The position numbers and the translations under genes were made by a program. This document shows positions 26,901 through 39,000 of a stretch of 64,000 bases of DNA, in pieces. The notes beneath the pieces were generated by a model. The model was not told where the DNA came from. It did no database searches and saw nothing but the letters and a program-made list of their open reading frames with translations. The stretch's first letter is position 1, and each line of letters begins with the position of its first letter. The stretch comes from Tubiluchus corallicola (Eukaryota > Priapulida > Priapulimorpha > Priapulimorphida > Tubiluchidae), in contig JAQGDQ010000003.1 of the NCBI GenBank assembly GCA_030141605.1, forward strand, positions 1,075,501-1,139,500, given 5' to 3'.

Positions 26901-29069
26901 ATTCATTTGCATGTAAATTCAATACTTCAATTAATCAGTATTTGTACTTGGACTAAAAGCACTTTATTTTCCATGAAGTGCAAGAGCACAGTACAAGTTA
27001 AAAAACAATTTAAACAAACCTGTTTTGTAAGCTGCCTTCATAAAATCTAAAATTATAATGTACACACACTGCTTTCTTCACGGCAACAGCAACGGTTCTA
27101 TGGTGCAGATACTTCTTACTTTGCAATCAAAAAGTAATATTTGAATTTCTTAATTTTGCTGTTAAGTGAAGGCAGATGGGAATACTTGGTTAAATACTTA
27201 TGATTATAAAAAAAATTGAAGTATTTGAATAAATATCAGCACTTGACAAACAGTGTATTTTTATATTTTAGTTCTAGTTTCAGCTCATGATTTAAATAAC
27301 TCATGTAAGGAAAAACGATACCATCATTCTGATGTACTGCCTAGCTGGTGTATGGTGTTTTAAGATATTCGTTAAAAGTGGCACCACAACTTCCAGTTCC
27401 TTGTCTTGCAATCTAAATAAGCAAAAAACACAATACACATAATAGATATATGTAAGCTATAAATATGGACACTAAAACAGTAAGAGAGGAATTTATAAGA
27501 GTAAGTCAACTTATATTCTACTACTACTTCTTCCTGAGCAATTATTATTATCTTTGGCTAAAAATTTAAACAAGTCCCATTGTACATCTTGCAAAAATCA
27601 AGAGAATAAGTAAATGCTTGTAAAAAGTGTAAATTTGACTTAACATTTGAAATGCATTTGTTAAAGTAAAAGAAATCTAATTTTCTTAAAGACAGCCAGT
27701 TATACTCCTGGCAGTCATAATATCATGATGTATCATGTGATGCAGTCCTGCTAATTTCAAATCGCATTTTGCTATCAGCTTTTGCATTTGTAATTTTACC
27801 ACACTGGCACTATAAACTGATAATGGTTTGTACAGTTTTGGCACCAAGTACAAAAGGTTCGAATTTTGTATGATAATCACATCACACAATATCAAGTATT
27901 CAACCTTCAGATGGCAATCAAAAAAACATCCTATACGTAACCATTTCTTGTAAAAACATTCTGCCTTTTAAAAGATAACTTACAAATGAACAACAACAAT
28001 TCTCAAAAACTCTAGCAGATTTGAAATCTTGTGCTGTTTAAACTAATGAAGTAAAATAAAATCTCCAGTTAAAAAGAAAAAGCATAGGGGTGTTTTGTCT
28101 TTAACGTCATTAATCATTATAAGTGCGTATATAAGAATTAGCTAAATACTTACAAAAGAGACACAAGAAAGCCAATTAGTTGGTCCAGATGAATTACAGA
28201 TTGCATCTTACTGCATGTGACTTTTTCCAGGAAATGCAAGGCCTGCAACAAAATAATATAAAAAAATCAACATGCATGGGTCAACTATATTTCAGAATTG
28301 CAGACCAAAAATTAGGGAATTTTGGCTGATAGGGTACAAGTTACTAATCAGGCATGAATTCTAAATCTTTCTCTGCTTGTTTCAACCTTTTCTTCACTGA
28401 TAAAGTGAACAATGAAGAAAGCATATTTTTTTCATTTATAACCCTAGTAGACTCACACATTACTGATCATGATTTGATTAAAAAAGAAAGTTGGTGTTAG
28501 ACATCGCTCCTAGGAAGGAAAGAACAGTTCTTGTGAAATTACCAAAACAAGTAGAACTCATTACCAATATTTTTGGCAATGAATTTTCGTCAATTATCGA
28601 TTACTGATTGATGTTTCTTCTCTGGTACCAATACTTCCATTTTGTCCTTTTTCTATTGATGCAAATTTATAAAAATTTGATAACTGAATGTAAAGTTGCT
28701 CACATGAAATATTTGAAAATTTGTCACTTTTATGAGCTTTTCACAGCTTTTTTTAATAATTATCGATTACTAATCGTGAATCAGTTGACTACTTCTTTTT
28801 CTATGTCTTCGACAGCTTTGTCAAGTTGGTAATAGCATTTACTCCATCAGTGCAAGATACGTTAAAATTCGACGACTGCAATCACAGATAAATTTTGGAA
28901 CACTCCACAAACCTCTGTCGGATGTGCAGCACTGGAACACAGAATAGGAACCACATGACCTGAGCTAGCACTCTATAAATGTCATTACCTACGACAAAAT
29001 TGCTCATGTTATGTGTTGGACCAATATAGACAATTTGTTATCCGCTATTTTTCACTGGTCAGTAAATTG

Positions 29070-29140
<71 letters not shown>

Positions 29141-31162
29141 GCTGCTACTACAACTACTGCTACTACAACTACTGCTACTACTACTACTAACTACTACCAT
29201 TGCCGCCGCTGCCACAACCACCGCCACCACCACCACCACCACTAATACTAATACTATTACTACTACTACTACTCTGGTCCCACCAAAAACCTGTGCTTTC
29301 ATTATAGAAACATAAAAACAGTTCATCTGTATCTTGGGTCCTAGTGTAAGACAAGACTTACAGGGAAATCCAAGAGCAGAGTGATTAATATGCTAACATG
29401 ATTTTAACATTTGTCACAATGCCTTGCTTTTTCTCAGAATGAGGTAATAAGCACCTACAGCTACTGAAAGTTTTTATCAATAAAATTACTGTTGCTAAAG
29501 AAATTTTAGCTACCAAGAAATGAAAGCAATTAAGAACCCAAACATTCAGTACTAGATCTTAGGCACAGCAAGTTTGTAAAATGAGGATATGACCTAATTT
29601 AGAAGCAGAAAAAACTCACGCAAGTCAATGCTTCTTTGGATAAAGTGTGCTTAGTCACTACTCCAGCTATCACAGATACAACATGGTGCTTCTGAATGAT
29701 AACAAGCAGTTCAGGGTTCTTCACTAAAGGAAAACAATCAAACAATTGCCAATGAGTTTTTAGAGTGAGTTCACGACATAAATATGAACTTTTCTTTCTT
29801 TTAGAATTACGTTTGCATACAGAGGAGTAGGTCAGAAAATGGGGTACACACAATCATAACCAGATAATTTTATTAATATATGTACATGGAAAGTTTGTAG
29901 CTATCATCATTATATAATACAGAAAATATTACAATGGCTGCCATTTTTCCAGGAAGTAAATATTAAAACCACAAAGTGCATTGAACACGGAGTGTATCAT
30001 AACCCATCATTAGATTTTTTGTCTATCAGAGTATGAGGTGTAATAACTACAATTTCAAGAACTTGTAGAAAGGCATTTTACATTGTGTTATTTTTTATAA
30101 ATTGCATGTTTGTTTTTTAAGGCATGTCATTCAGGTCGGTCTTGAATAATATTTGCTTTAAACACGTATATACATCTTTAAGTTTTGAAGACAAACAAGC
30201 TGCCAGAATTAAATGTAAACCTACCCAATCCAAGCAAAAGTTTAAGAGATTTTGTAACTAACTCCATGTGCTCCTGTGATTCAGCTATCAATCGGGCAAG
30301 GTACCCAAGACACTGCTGATGATAATTAATGACAAATACACCCGTGGAAGCTGTAAATTGCCTATATAATGCCTAGACAAAAAAACAAGCATTGGTTAAT
30401 GTTAATACATTACATCAAACAAGACTACAGCTAGAAAAATTTGACTGAAAGCATATACATGTAATAAATACATTTAAAACGTTAAAAATAAAAAAATTAA
30501 AAATACAGAATAAAAAACATGGCATTTAATTACACTGCTGTGCACTGTTTCAGGACATCTTCGGGTGAAAGAAAAAGAATAAATTCATGCAAAATTATCA
30601 AGCAGTGTTTTTTAGATTTTATAAATGATTAATAGCACATTCATAATCAGACACAGCTCAGAAAAAAAACAAGTGCAACATATCACTAATATTACATCAG
30701 CTAAAACACTGGTTATAAATTTAGTACAGAAGTGTGTGTACTGTAGTGAAAAATAAAAGGTTAACAAAAATATGCAGGCGGATCACTGTCTAAAAGATAT
30801 GAGAAATGTACTGATAAGAACATGGTGGTTGCAAAATACTTTTAAGCTGAAAGAAACAATTACACAGAAGCGACTGGACATAATACATTTCTCAAAATAT
30901 CACAAAATGAAAGTCGTTAATGAAGCTGACGTTTTCAAAAAAATATTATTATTATTATTATACAGACGAATCAGGAATGTTAGTTAATTTATTTATGTCT
31001 GCTGTAAATTTATTCAGTATAACAAAATACCAAATGTGTATTACCCAGTGATATACTAATTAAAATAATTACCTCAAGGCTTTCTAAACAGTACTCCAAG
31101 CTATTTTCATTGTGGAAATGTTGTTCACATGACAACAGGAATTTTTCTACTGCCCCATCCAT
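15217..31162 (-). CDS. CIP2A: CIP2A-like protein (cancerous inhibitor of PP2A homolog)
   Basis: In vertebrates CIP2A binds PP2A B56 subunits and, in mitosis, TOPBP1. Nineteen coding exons in order: 31162-31073, 30372-30225, 29723-29620, 28242-28154, 27412-27322, 26759-26634, 26050-25835, 25570-25286, 25008-24873, 23667-23556, 22727-22640, 21676-21570, 21260-21053, 20644-20534, 19939-19773, 19241-19137, 17661-17579, 16962-16841, 15339-15217. Phases chain perfectly to 836 residues plus stop (human about 905). The N-terminal two-thirds is helical, armadillo-like; WTKLIELLSTDD and WRYAADLLITLVHNEY match human YRTLITLLAHSS and RKYSVDLLMDLLKNPK in register. GIIDELANSLHTS matches human NIEELIEKLQSG at the linker. 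The last 260 residues are charged coiled coil, ending HKEMTEMIRNISSGN against human HSHMIAMIHSLSGG. An acceptor just upstream of the start (near 31191) suggests a 5' UTR exon. Overall identity is low but collinear. The donor at 25285 (GTGTGA) and the GC donor at 22639 are the least usual borders. Confidence 0.85.
16430..16620. repeat. Degenerate TGTGG/TGATG-rich minisatellite-like stretch
   Basis: A G/T-rich stretch of imperfect GTGATGTGG, TGTGGTG and TGGTATGTG words with no fixed period, in the CIP2A intron before the last coding exon. It has strong strand asymmetry (almost no C). Confidence 0.6.
20902..20953. repeat. (AAT)n microsatellite
   Basis: About 17 perfect ATA/AAT units in a CIP2A intron. 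Open frames across it are artefacts of the repeat. Confidence 0.95.
23855..24545. mobile_element. pogo/Tigger-like non-autonomous DNA transposon with TIRs and TA duplication
   Basis: The left end reads CAGTAGGCCCTGCTTAATAG, and the right end, reverse-complemented, reads CAGTAGGTGCTGTTTATTTG. The match continues to CTCAC. Both ends are flanked by TA (23853-23854 and 24546-24547), the target duplication of the Tc1/mariner-pogo superfamily. It is about 691 bp long, with no transposase-like frame inside. It lies in the CIP2A intron between the exons at 25008-24873 and 23667-23556, and the neighbouring exons keep phase. The superfamily call rests on TIR style and TA only. Confidence 0.75.
29068..29275. 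repeat. Compound trinucleotide array (ACT)n / (CCACCG)n / (ACT)n
   Basis: About 24 ACT units (29068-29140) run into imperfect CTACAACTACTG, then a CCR-rich segment, then ACT/ATA units. It lies in the CIP2A intron between the exons at 29723 and 28242. Open frames encoding poly-Leu or poly-Ser here are repeat artefacts. Confidence 0.9.
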
Positions 31163-33089
31163 ATTTTGTGAAAGATTCTCTGAAAGTTTCTGAAAAAATT
31201 AGAAGCAGAATATCAGGCTATCAGTTTCGGTTTGAGCACAAAAAAGGCAGAGAAATCATTATAGACCTACCTGACTTATGTCGACTAATCAAAGCATTTT
31301 AGAATAAACTATCTTTAGTCGGGAACATCTGTTCTGAACTATACCAGAATATAAGTACTTTTTGAACTGTGATTTTGTTAAACATTGCATATAAAGTCAC
31401 ATTTTAAAATCATAAAATCGTGACACTTTTTAGCACACCTTGTGCAATTTACTTTTAAGAAAACATTAGTTGCATGATATCAGGTATGAACTAAAAACTG
31501 TTTAACAAGCAGTTCTTTAAGAACACTAAGAACAAGAGTGAAGACTTATAATCAACTGAGTTATAATACTCTCTACCCAGTATCCACTCACTATACTGCA
31601 TTGCTGCAATAGCTGTACTTTTTGTAAACACAGAATTCTGATACAGCATATTGAACATCGACATTATTGCTCACATATCATATCAGATTTACGCTAACTT
31701 CTCATATCTTGAGGTATTTATTATCTTTTAATAATTTTAATAATTTTTAAAAAAGTGTAGCCAAAATTGTAATAGTAGCTCACTAATAACTATAAATGAA
31801 GTTCTAGAGAGTCAGACATACAAGTCTTCACTTATATATCAGAAGTTAAGAGATGCCTGAAAGTTTATTGTTTACTATTGGCCTTCAGTACTGTAAATGG
31901 TAAGACCACTAGTATTAGCTGTTTTTCATTAATTTAGATTCTTTGTTAGAAGCATTTTAGTTTCACAAAGAATTTATGGCAGTTGTTGTTAACAAATGAC
32001 ATGAAGCTGGAAAATACTTTCAATTAATGGTAAACCTAGCATGGATCTTCCAAAAAATCAAATTAAAAAATGCAAAAGCCATCACTCTTTTTATAACAAA
32101 ACACAAAACATGTAAGACTGAATACTTTAGTTTTGACCATTTCACTAGCACTAGTTGATAAGGTTATGCAAGAGTGCAATCTTTGCATTCATGCAAATTT
32201 TTATGTTTTCATTACGACTTGCACGCAACCATTTCCTTTGGCAGCTAGAGAGGGCCATCTAAATAATTAATTTCGGTGGTCAGGGCTTAATTATATATAA
32301 GATTCGAGGCTACAGCTTTGAGGACGGCACAATTTTTGGCGATCTATATATCAAATGAAAGGTTTTGAACTAGTGTCATCTCATTGATGCTTTATTTTTT
32401 TAATCGGGGCCACCCGCAGGAACGGGCGGAAAACCTCCCAAAAATGGCATTTTTTTGTAAGACTTATACCTTTTATTTCTAGAGATCAGATATGGGCCAG
32501 GAGTGGATTCAATGCACCAAATGAATATCAATCCGTATGAACTAAACTATGGAGGATGCCAAATCTCACGTAGATGTAGGGCTATATAGATCTTGCATGA
32601 AGTCTGTAGAAAGAATATTGCTACATATGATAGCTTAAACAGTTTCATGTTTAGGCTCTTTCCAGACCTTTCTGCGTTGTCTAAACTGTTTCAAGCTACA
32701 GTTACAGAAATTGTTGAATTTTGAAAAGCTGGCTTCCTGAAACTAGCATAGCAAGTAGAACTAGAACTAGAAGTACGCTTTTGTGCACACTAAATGTAGC
32801 AGTTCCAACAATCACACACAGTGACTAGGAAAAGACTGATCAGCACGACTATAAAGTAGACTTAGTTAGGTAAAATAATTATTATAAAATTGCTTCTATT
32901 AGCCTACCTTAGCCTAGTAATAGTATACTATAGCGCGTTACACTGTAAAATTATTTATTAAATGTACTACAGCTTGTGCAATTAATGACTACTAAACGGT
33001 TCAGTAAGCACTACTGTTTACTGCTATTAATAAAAAATATTATTTTCGCAGGAACCATAAGTATATCTTAACAGTTTTACAATGAAATT

Positions 33090-33411
33090 AAAACAACCGC
33101 CTTCTTCGAACTGAAACTTCAAGTTCGCTCTTCAATTTGGCTCTAAACGATATTTTTCGGAAAACAGTACGCGATTTCAACAATTCCTGGCGGTAATACT
33201 GTGACAGTACGTCAAGGCGGTCAAGCCTAGCCCCAGTCCCGCAAATTAATGGAAAGTCCAAGCGTTCTAGAAAGTCTGGTTTATTTCCATATTTGCGAAA
33301 AATATTAGAAGGAATGAAGGATTTATAAAAGTGCGATAAGGCAAGAATTTTTCTCAAAAACACAAAATTGATATTAATTATAATGCAGATAAAATACAAA
33401 AAAATTATCAC
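33090..33411 (-). CDS. Unrecognised coding-like frame, possibly a terminal exon
   Basis: A single open frame ends in a basic tail (VSVRRRRLF). The last 65-70 residues (from YGNKPDFLERLDFPL through LDRLDVLSQYYRQEL) look coding: mixed composition, balanced charge, and visibly higher G/C than the flanks. The first 15-20 residues are Ile/Phe-rich and look like intron pyrimidine tract, so a real exon might begin after an acceptor such as TTTTTGAG. It lies about 2 kb upstream of CIP2A on the same strand. I do not recognise the family. It could be the last exon of a small gene, a CIP2A 5' alternative exon, or chance. Confidence 0.3.
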
Positions 33412-34224
33412 TAACGTCTAGGTTACAAATAAAAAACTCCTTACTTAAATCAGAACTATTGAGAACAAATAAAAACTTAATGAGAACTAGAAATTAAACT
33501 AAGAGAACTAATTAAATTACATAATCACACCAATGATGTTTGTCCAGCACTGGCAGGTTACCCCCAATATATAACTACCTTTTTAATCACAGTCACTTAA
33601 ATATCTTCCAAAATGAATAAGGTTTGCTGGATTTGTATTTAGAAAAAGCCACATTACTGAGTATATAATTGTTACTTTCTTGAAAAGGTAGATTATGCAC
33701 ACATTTTTATCTAATATTTTCGTTGCACAAAGGGCAGGTGAAAACTAAAAAGCTAATGTAATCCATTTTCAGTTAATTTTGATTTATGATTGCCATAATA
33801 AAGCGGTTGTTGTCTGCAGTCTTGCATAATACGACAATGCATATGATTCAGAAAAATCAACGACACAGTTCGTTGGACACATATTGGAAGAAATTGCAAT
33901 ATGGAAGAGTTCACGCGAAAAATCGGCGGATCAAAGTTTTGATGCTACATTTTGTATACTTAGGCATTATGGTTTTTCATGTTAAGTAAAATAATTATTG
34001 ATTTTATGCTTTTGAATACCAAAATGGTAGTATGAAATAGAAGAAAACATTATGATTAGTTTTATTATTATTTTTGACGGTTTAGCGATCGTTTAAGAAA
34101 CAACACGATGTTAACAAACTATAAGTAACAGTCAAAAGGGTATAGCAATGACTGTAATAAGTTAAAGCGCAAAATGGCTACTTTATCAACCTGGAAAGGG
34201 AAGATAGGGAGTTCGGGACAAACC

Positions 34225-34330
34225 TACCTATTACACAGCTACCTACCTATTCATTAGCCTGCTTTCCTGTCTGCCTACCTGCCTAATTACCTACCTACCT
34301 ATTTACCTAACCTACTTACATACATGCACA
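34225..34330. repeat. Degenerate (CTAC)n tetranucleotide patch
   Basis: Imperfect CTAC/CTAT/CTGC repeats, with reverse-complement GTAGGTAG just after (34342-34357), giving hairpin potential. Confidence 0.7.
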
Positions 34331-36035
34331 TATGCCTACTAAGTAGGTAGATATGTAGAGCCTCTTTTATACACAGTTTACTCTCCCATCTGGTTGTGCC
34401 TAATATCTTAACATCTTTAGAATTAAAATCTTGAGTATTCAAAGCCTATTACTTTGAATGACAGAAGAAACAAGCAACTGTCAACCAACTATTGAGCAGT
34501 GTTTTGTTTGGTTCAAGCATTGTATAACAGTACTATCGGTGACAGAAATATAGAGTATAATATGATTCTTAAACCAGAAAATACAGATACAAAAACATGC
34601 ACATACCAGAAAAAAATACAAATTACTTCATAATACAGTACAAAATTGAAACCATATCAGCATGGTACAATGGGCCAACTTAGTATACTTAGATTTCTAA
34701 AATCTTTCAGATTTTTAGATTTGCTCTGCGTTATCTCAGTTGTCTGAATTCAAAAACTATCTCCACCAATTTAGCATTAGTTTTCATAATTTCTACATCT
34801 GAATTTACGAACACTTATACGAAATTTTATTTGAGTAGGAAGCACAGCAATTTCCATATTTTGCGGTATGCTATTGAGCAGTGCACAATCGACGTCAAAC
34901 ATGTTGGTGTATCGCTCCACCTCCGGTCTCGCTATTTTCTTGATTGCAAAATGGTTTAATAAGCAACTCATAGACGTTGTGCATTTCTTCCTATAACGAA
35001 ACTAGACTATAGATTTCCACTAATTCACTTGCAATTTCAATTGACTTCAACAAACTCTAGAACCAGGCTAATATTTCTCCCAACTAATGAAAAGTTGAGC
35101 ATTTTTCATAACAGTATTAGACGCAGCTGTTGCTAAATGTCCTGAACGTACCCGCGTTAATTAACCTCTGCAGGGGTGTGTGAAATAACTTGCACGCTAA
35201 TTGGGCAATCAACGAAAATGAATGACATTATGTTAGACGTCACTTCTTTTTAGAATTGCACTTTTGATGGAAAAGTGACAAAACCGATTTGCATTGTTAA
35301 TGGATGTGCTAATTTCTAGCTAACAAAATTTTATCTTAAGAAAACTAGAGCAGGGATGTTATTGCCTACAGTTATCCGATTTTGTACTTTTAGGTCATGG
35401 GAAACTGTGGTATCCCGCAAGTTAGTGGGGGGGGGATGGGAACAAAAATTCTTTTCCATGGACAGGTTTATCTATGCTACAAATGCGTTATTATTAGAAT
35501 TATTATTATTGCTTGTGGTTCTGCTTAATTCCCCGGGGTTTTTCAGTTTCTCTTGGAAAAAACGTGAAATGCGCTATAAGACCACAACATGCAAAAATTC
35601 TGCATTAATACAATTTCAGTTTCCCCAGTAGTTTCCTCGAGTGAAGCTATCGCTTTCTCTTTAACTACTGGCCCTTATTTACTCTCATAGCAAACACTGA
35701 AAGAGCTGTGTGCGGTGCAGACCTTGCACTTTGCTCAAATATCACACAATGCTGTGCTGAAATCAACTCTAAATGCGTGTTTGCTTAAATGTTTCTTCTG
35801 TTTTTGTCCTTTGATGCGGACACAAATTCAACTTTAGAGCGACTAAATGTATTAATTAATTTTGCTACAAGAACAGGCTTATGAAAGCGCTGAACGTCGG
35901 TGACAAAATTAGCAGCAAAAAAGACGCAGTGAATATATGCTTGTTTTGTGACTGATTTCCGACCACAATACCTGCAATTATTGGAAAAATATCATAATCG
36001 TTCTGTAGGAAAAGTGTACCTCAAAAATTCCATAC

Positions 36036-39000
36036 ATGGCTTTAAACGGAACCAAGAATTGCAAGAGCGTGGACGCTAAGCTACATTCCGGAGACAGCCT
36101 ACCAAAACTTCGACATGACCAAGAGGAAAAACTGGAAGAGTCGTTTGTAAAAGTGAAAAATCCGAGTTCCAGCGACGTTTTATTGCTTGCGATGGAGTGT
36201 GGAATGAATGAGGAAAGTGTAAGGGTTAGTATGATTACTGAATTTATATTTTTTTTAATGGTTATAAAAACGGCAAAGAATAAGGAAGCCATTCAGATAG
36301 ATATAACGGTGTTTATTAGGATAGAATAGGTTTTGGAATTTCCTACCAGGACCACGCTGCCCAAAAGAATAGTTCCTGATTAGCCAGATTGGCGATAAAA
36401 AATTTGACGATTCAAATAATTTGACGATTTTATTACACATGCTTCTAAACTTTTACGGAAAATAGCGGGTTTCGGGGTTTCAAGTCTGCTTATGGCGCGT
36501 AGTCGTCTGGAAAAAGGCTTAATCCATGCATTCAGCATAGATGTGTACTGCAAGACTTGGCAGCATGGGAAGAGCCTATCGCATTTTGAAGTATGATAAA
36601 AAGCATATATTTAGTTATCTATAATAACACGAAAATGTTTCTGGTAATTAAATATTAGCTTAAAATTTAATTAACAGGGCCGACCACAATTAGCTATAAT
36701 GTCACAATTGTACATGATTTCCAATGTGCGGTGCTACTGTACAGCACCGACTGTGATTTACACAAACTTGGCAAATTTTAAATGACAAGAAAAAGGACAT
36801 CTGAAGTAGGTTTCAGAAAAATCGTTTTAAAAATTATATTACTTTTTAGCGATCTTATACATATATCGTACTCGCATCGAAAGGAATTTGTGTTTGTCTT
36901 CATTTTAAATCTCCCGCAATACTGTTCCGAAGTCGCCGTTACATGACGTCACTAGCGTAAATCAGGGGAAGAAAAGGAAATGTTAAATTATGTCCCAAAA
37001 CTTTACAAGCGAACATCTATTACTTAGCTTTTCGCTTACCTGCTGGAAAGACTTCTGTAACTAGGAAAGAAAATTTTTTAATTATTTAAAATATTTTCAC
37101 GAATAGGTAAAATGTCGCTGACTCACCCTCCAGGATGCACCACTCACTAACCAAAAACGTATTTTTAAACTTATTGACAAGACAAGATACAGTAATTTAA
37201 AATTTTACCCAGTTAGTGATGTGTGCGCTACGAGTGCTCTGATTATTTTTTCAAAGTGTACACAATGTTATCTAAACTTTTTTTTAAAATGACCTGTCGT
37301 CAAAATGGCTGTGTCTAATGGTCATCGAGGGAGTTTAAATTTACATGTTTTATACAGTGTGACTGCCGATTGAAGTCCTGTATGTAAAAAGGCAGTATGT
37401 AAGTGACATAAAATTTCAAGACGAATTTTTTAAGTTTTACGTTTATGAAGGGTTTTCTTGTGCTTTAAGTTAAAAATTTAAATAACAGGTTACCGCGGCA
37501 CCTGTTTTTTTCTTTTTTTTTGTTAAACGCGATTCCGAGATGCAGGTTAGGTGTCCATATAACTAGCGAATGGCGAAATGCACGTGGCAGCGAAAAACAA
37601 ATAGCGCAAACGTGAAATTATATTTCCGTCCGTTGAAATAATGCTTTCATTTAAATTATATTAATTAATATAAATTAAATAATTACATTCATATAACATC
37701 CGTTAGTACTCATCATGAATCATCAATCCTAATTCGCAAAAATTGATTCTTTGGTTTAATTGATTTGTTAATTTGACGAATGGTTGACTAATTCACAAAA
37801 CACTCGGCTTGGTCTTCTCCCGAATGAATGCGGTGATAATGTGATTGAAAGAAGTTGTAGTCGCTACTTTCCGCATTGAGCTTGGCATGGTCGCAACAAG
37901 CAAAAATGTTTACATTTCCGCTTGCTGTTACGGCCTATCAAGAAGTGATTGAATTACGTATGGAAGCATTATTGTTTTGTTAGTGTTGTGATACAGTGGC
38001 TTTATTTTATATTCCATTCTAATCTGTAATCGCACCCATTTGCACAATCTCTCTTTAAATCATAAATTCTTCATTCGTCGGATGTGTCTCTTAAAGTTAT
38101 AGCGTAAATAAGCTTAGGCTGCTAAAGCGTATTTACACTAGAAGGTTTATGAAAATATTCAGCCCGTAGTAAGATATATGTCAGACGGCTAATGTTTGTG
38201 TTTGACCAGTGAAACTGATATTTGTTTTTGTACTTCTCTACCCCACACAAGCGACATGAAGCTGTTGCTTAGCTTTGGGCTTCCTTAGCTCTGATCCTGC
38301 ACACTGCTTAACTCTTAGTTACCAAACGGGAGGGAGTGCCAAGCATAAAATGCAGATGCTTACGTTTATATAATTCGAAATTTTCCACTAACTATGATGT
38401 TGACTGGATCAAGTCCTATACCGAATAGAACAGTGGCTATACTTAGTAAAAGATTTAATTTTATTACATTGAATTAAATTATAAATTACATTATATTAAT
38501 AAATGTTATATAGTAGTATAATATATATATCAATATTTTGTGCTAGAAATTAAGTTTTATTGTTAGCTGTTGTTATTTACGCCGTACCTGGCAAATTATT
38601 ATTATATAATACCACGGAAAGAGTGCACACAAAGGCCAGCGTTTCCGATTACGTTACGTGCAATGAATCTTGTTTTCTGTAGAAAGTTAATAGTTTTCTG
38701 TTTTAAAATGCCGGATAAATCCCCCTAATGATGATTAATGATTTCCACGTTCTCTCTGGAAGCTTTAACTCGTGACTTTTCCACTTTGGAATCATGGGGT
38801 AGCCAGCTTCTCGGCGGCTTTGATGAATATGCCTTGGCAGGATGTAATTGATCGTAACAGAAGACGATTTTTTGTTGGCTCAGTTCCAGGAATGTGATTC
38901 AACGTCCCACTGATATCATTGTTTCTGTTTCTTATCCATTGTTCGTTTACTGCTAGCGCTGTTGTTTTGTTAAAATTAATTTAGATAAATTCTTAGGATA

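Larger units (their letters stand above)
31163..36035. other. Intergenic region between CIP2A start and HOPX-like start
   Basis: CIP2A (minus) and the HOPX-like gene (plus) are divergent. The region holds an unrecognised coding-like frame (33090-33411), a degenerate TACC/CTAC tetranucleotide patch (34225-34330) and a possible short frame at 34777-34971 (minus). A stretch at 32230-32620 is locally more G/C-rich and looks repeat-derived, but I could not identify it. Confidence 0.5.

Noticed and set aside
29013-29326. Poly-Leu and poly-Ser frames
   Set aside because: Translation of an (ACT)n array in an intron.
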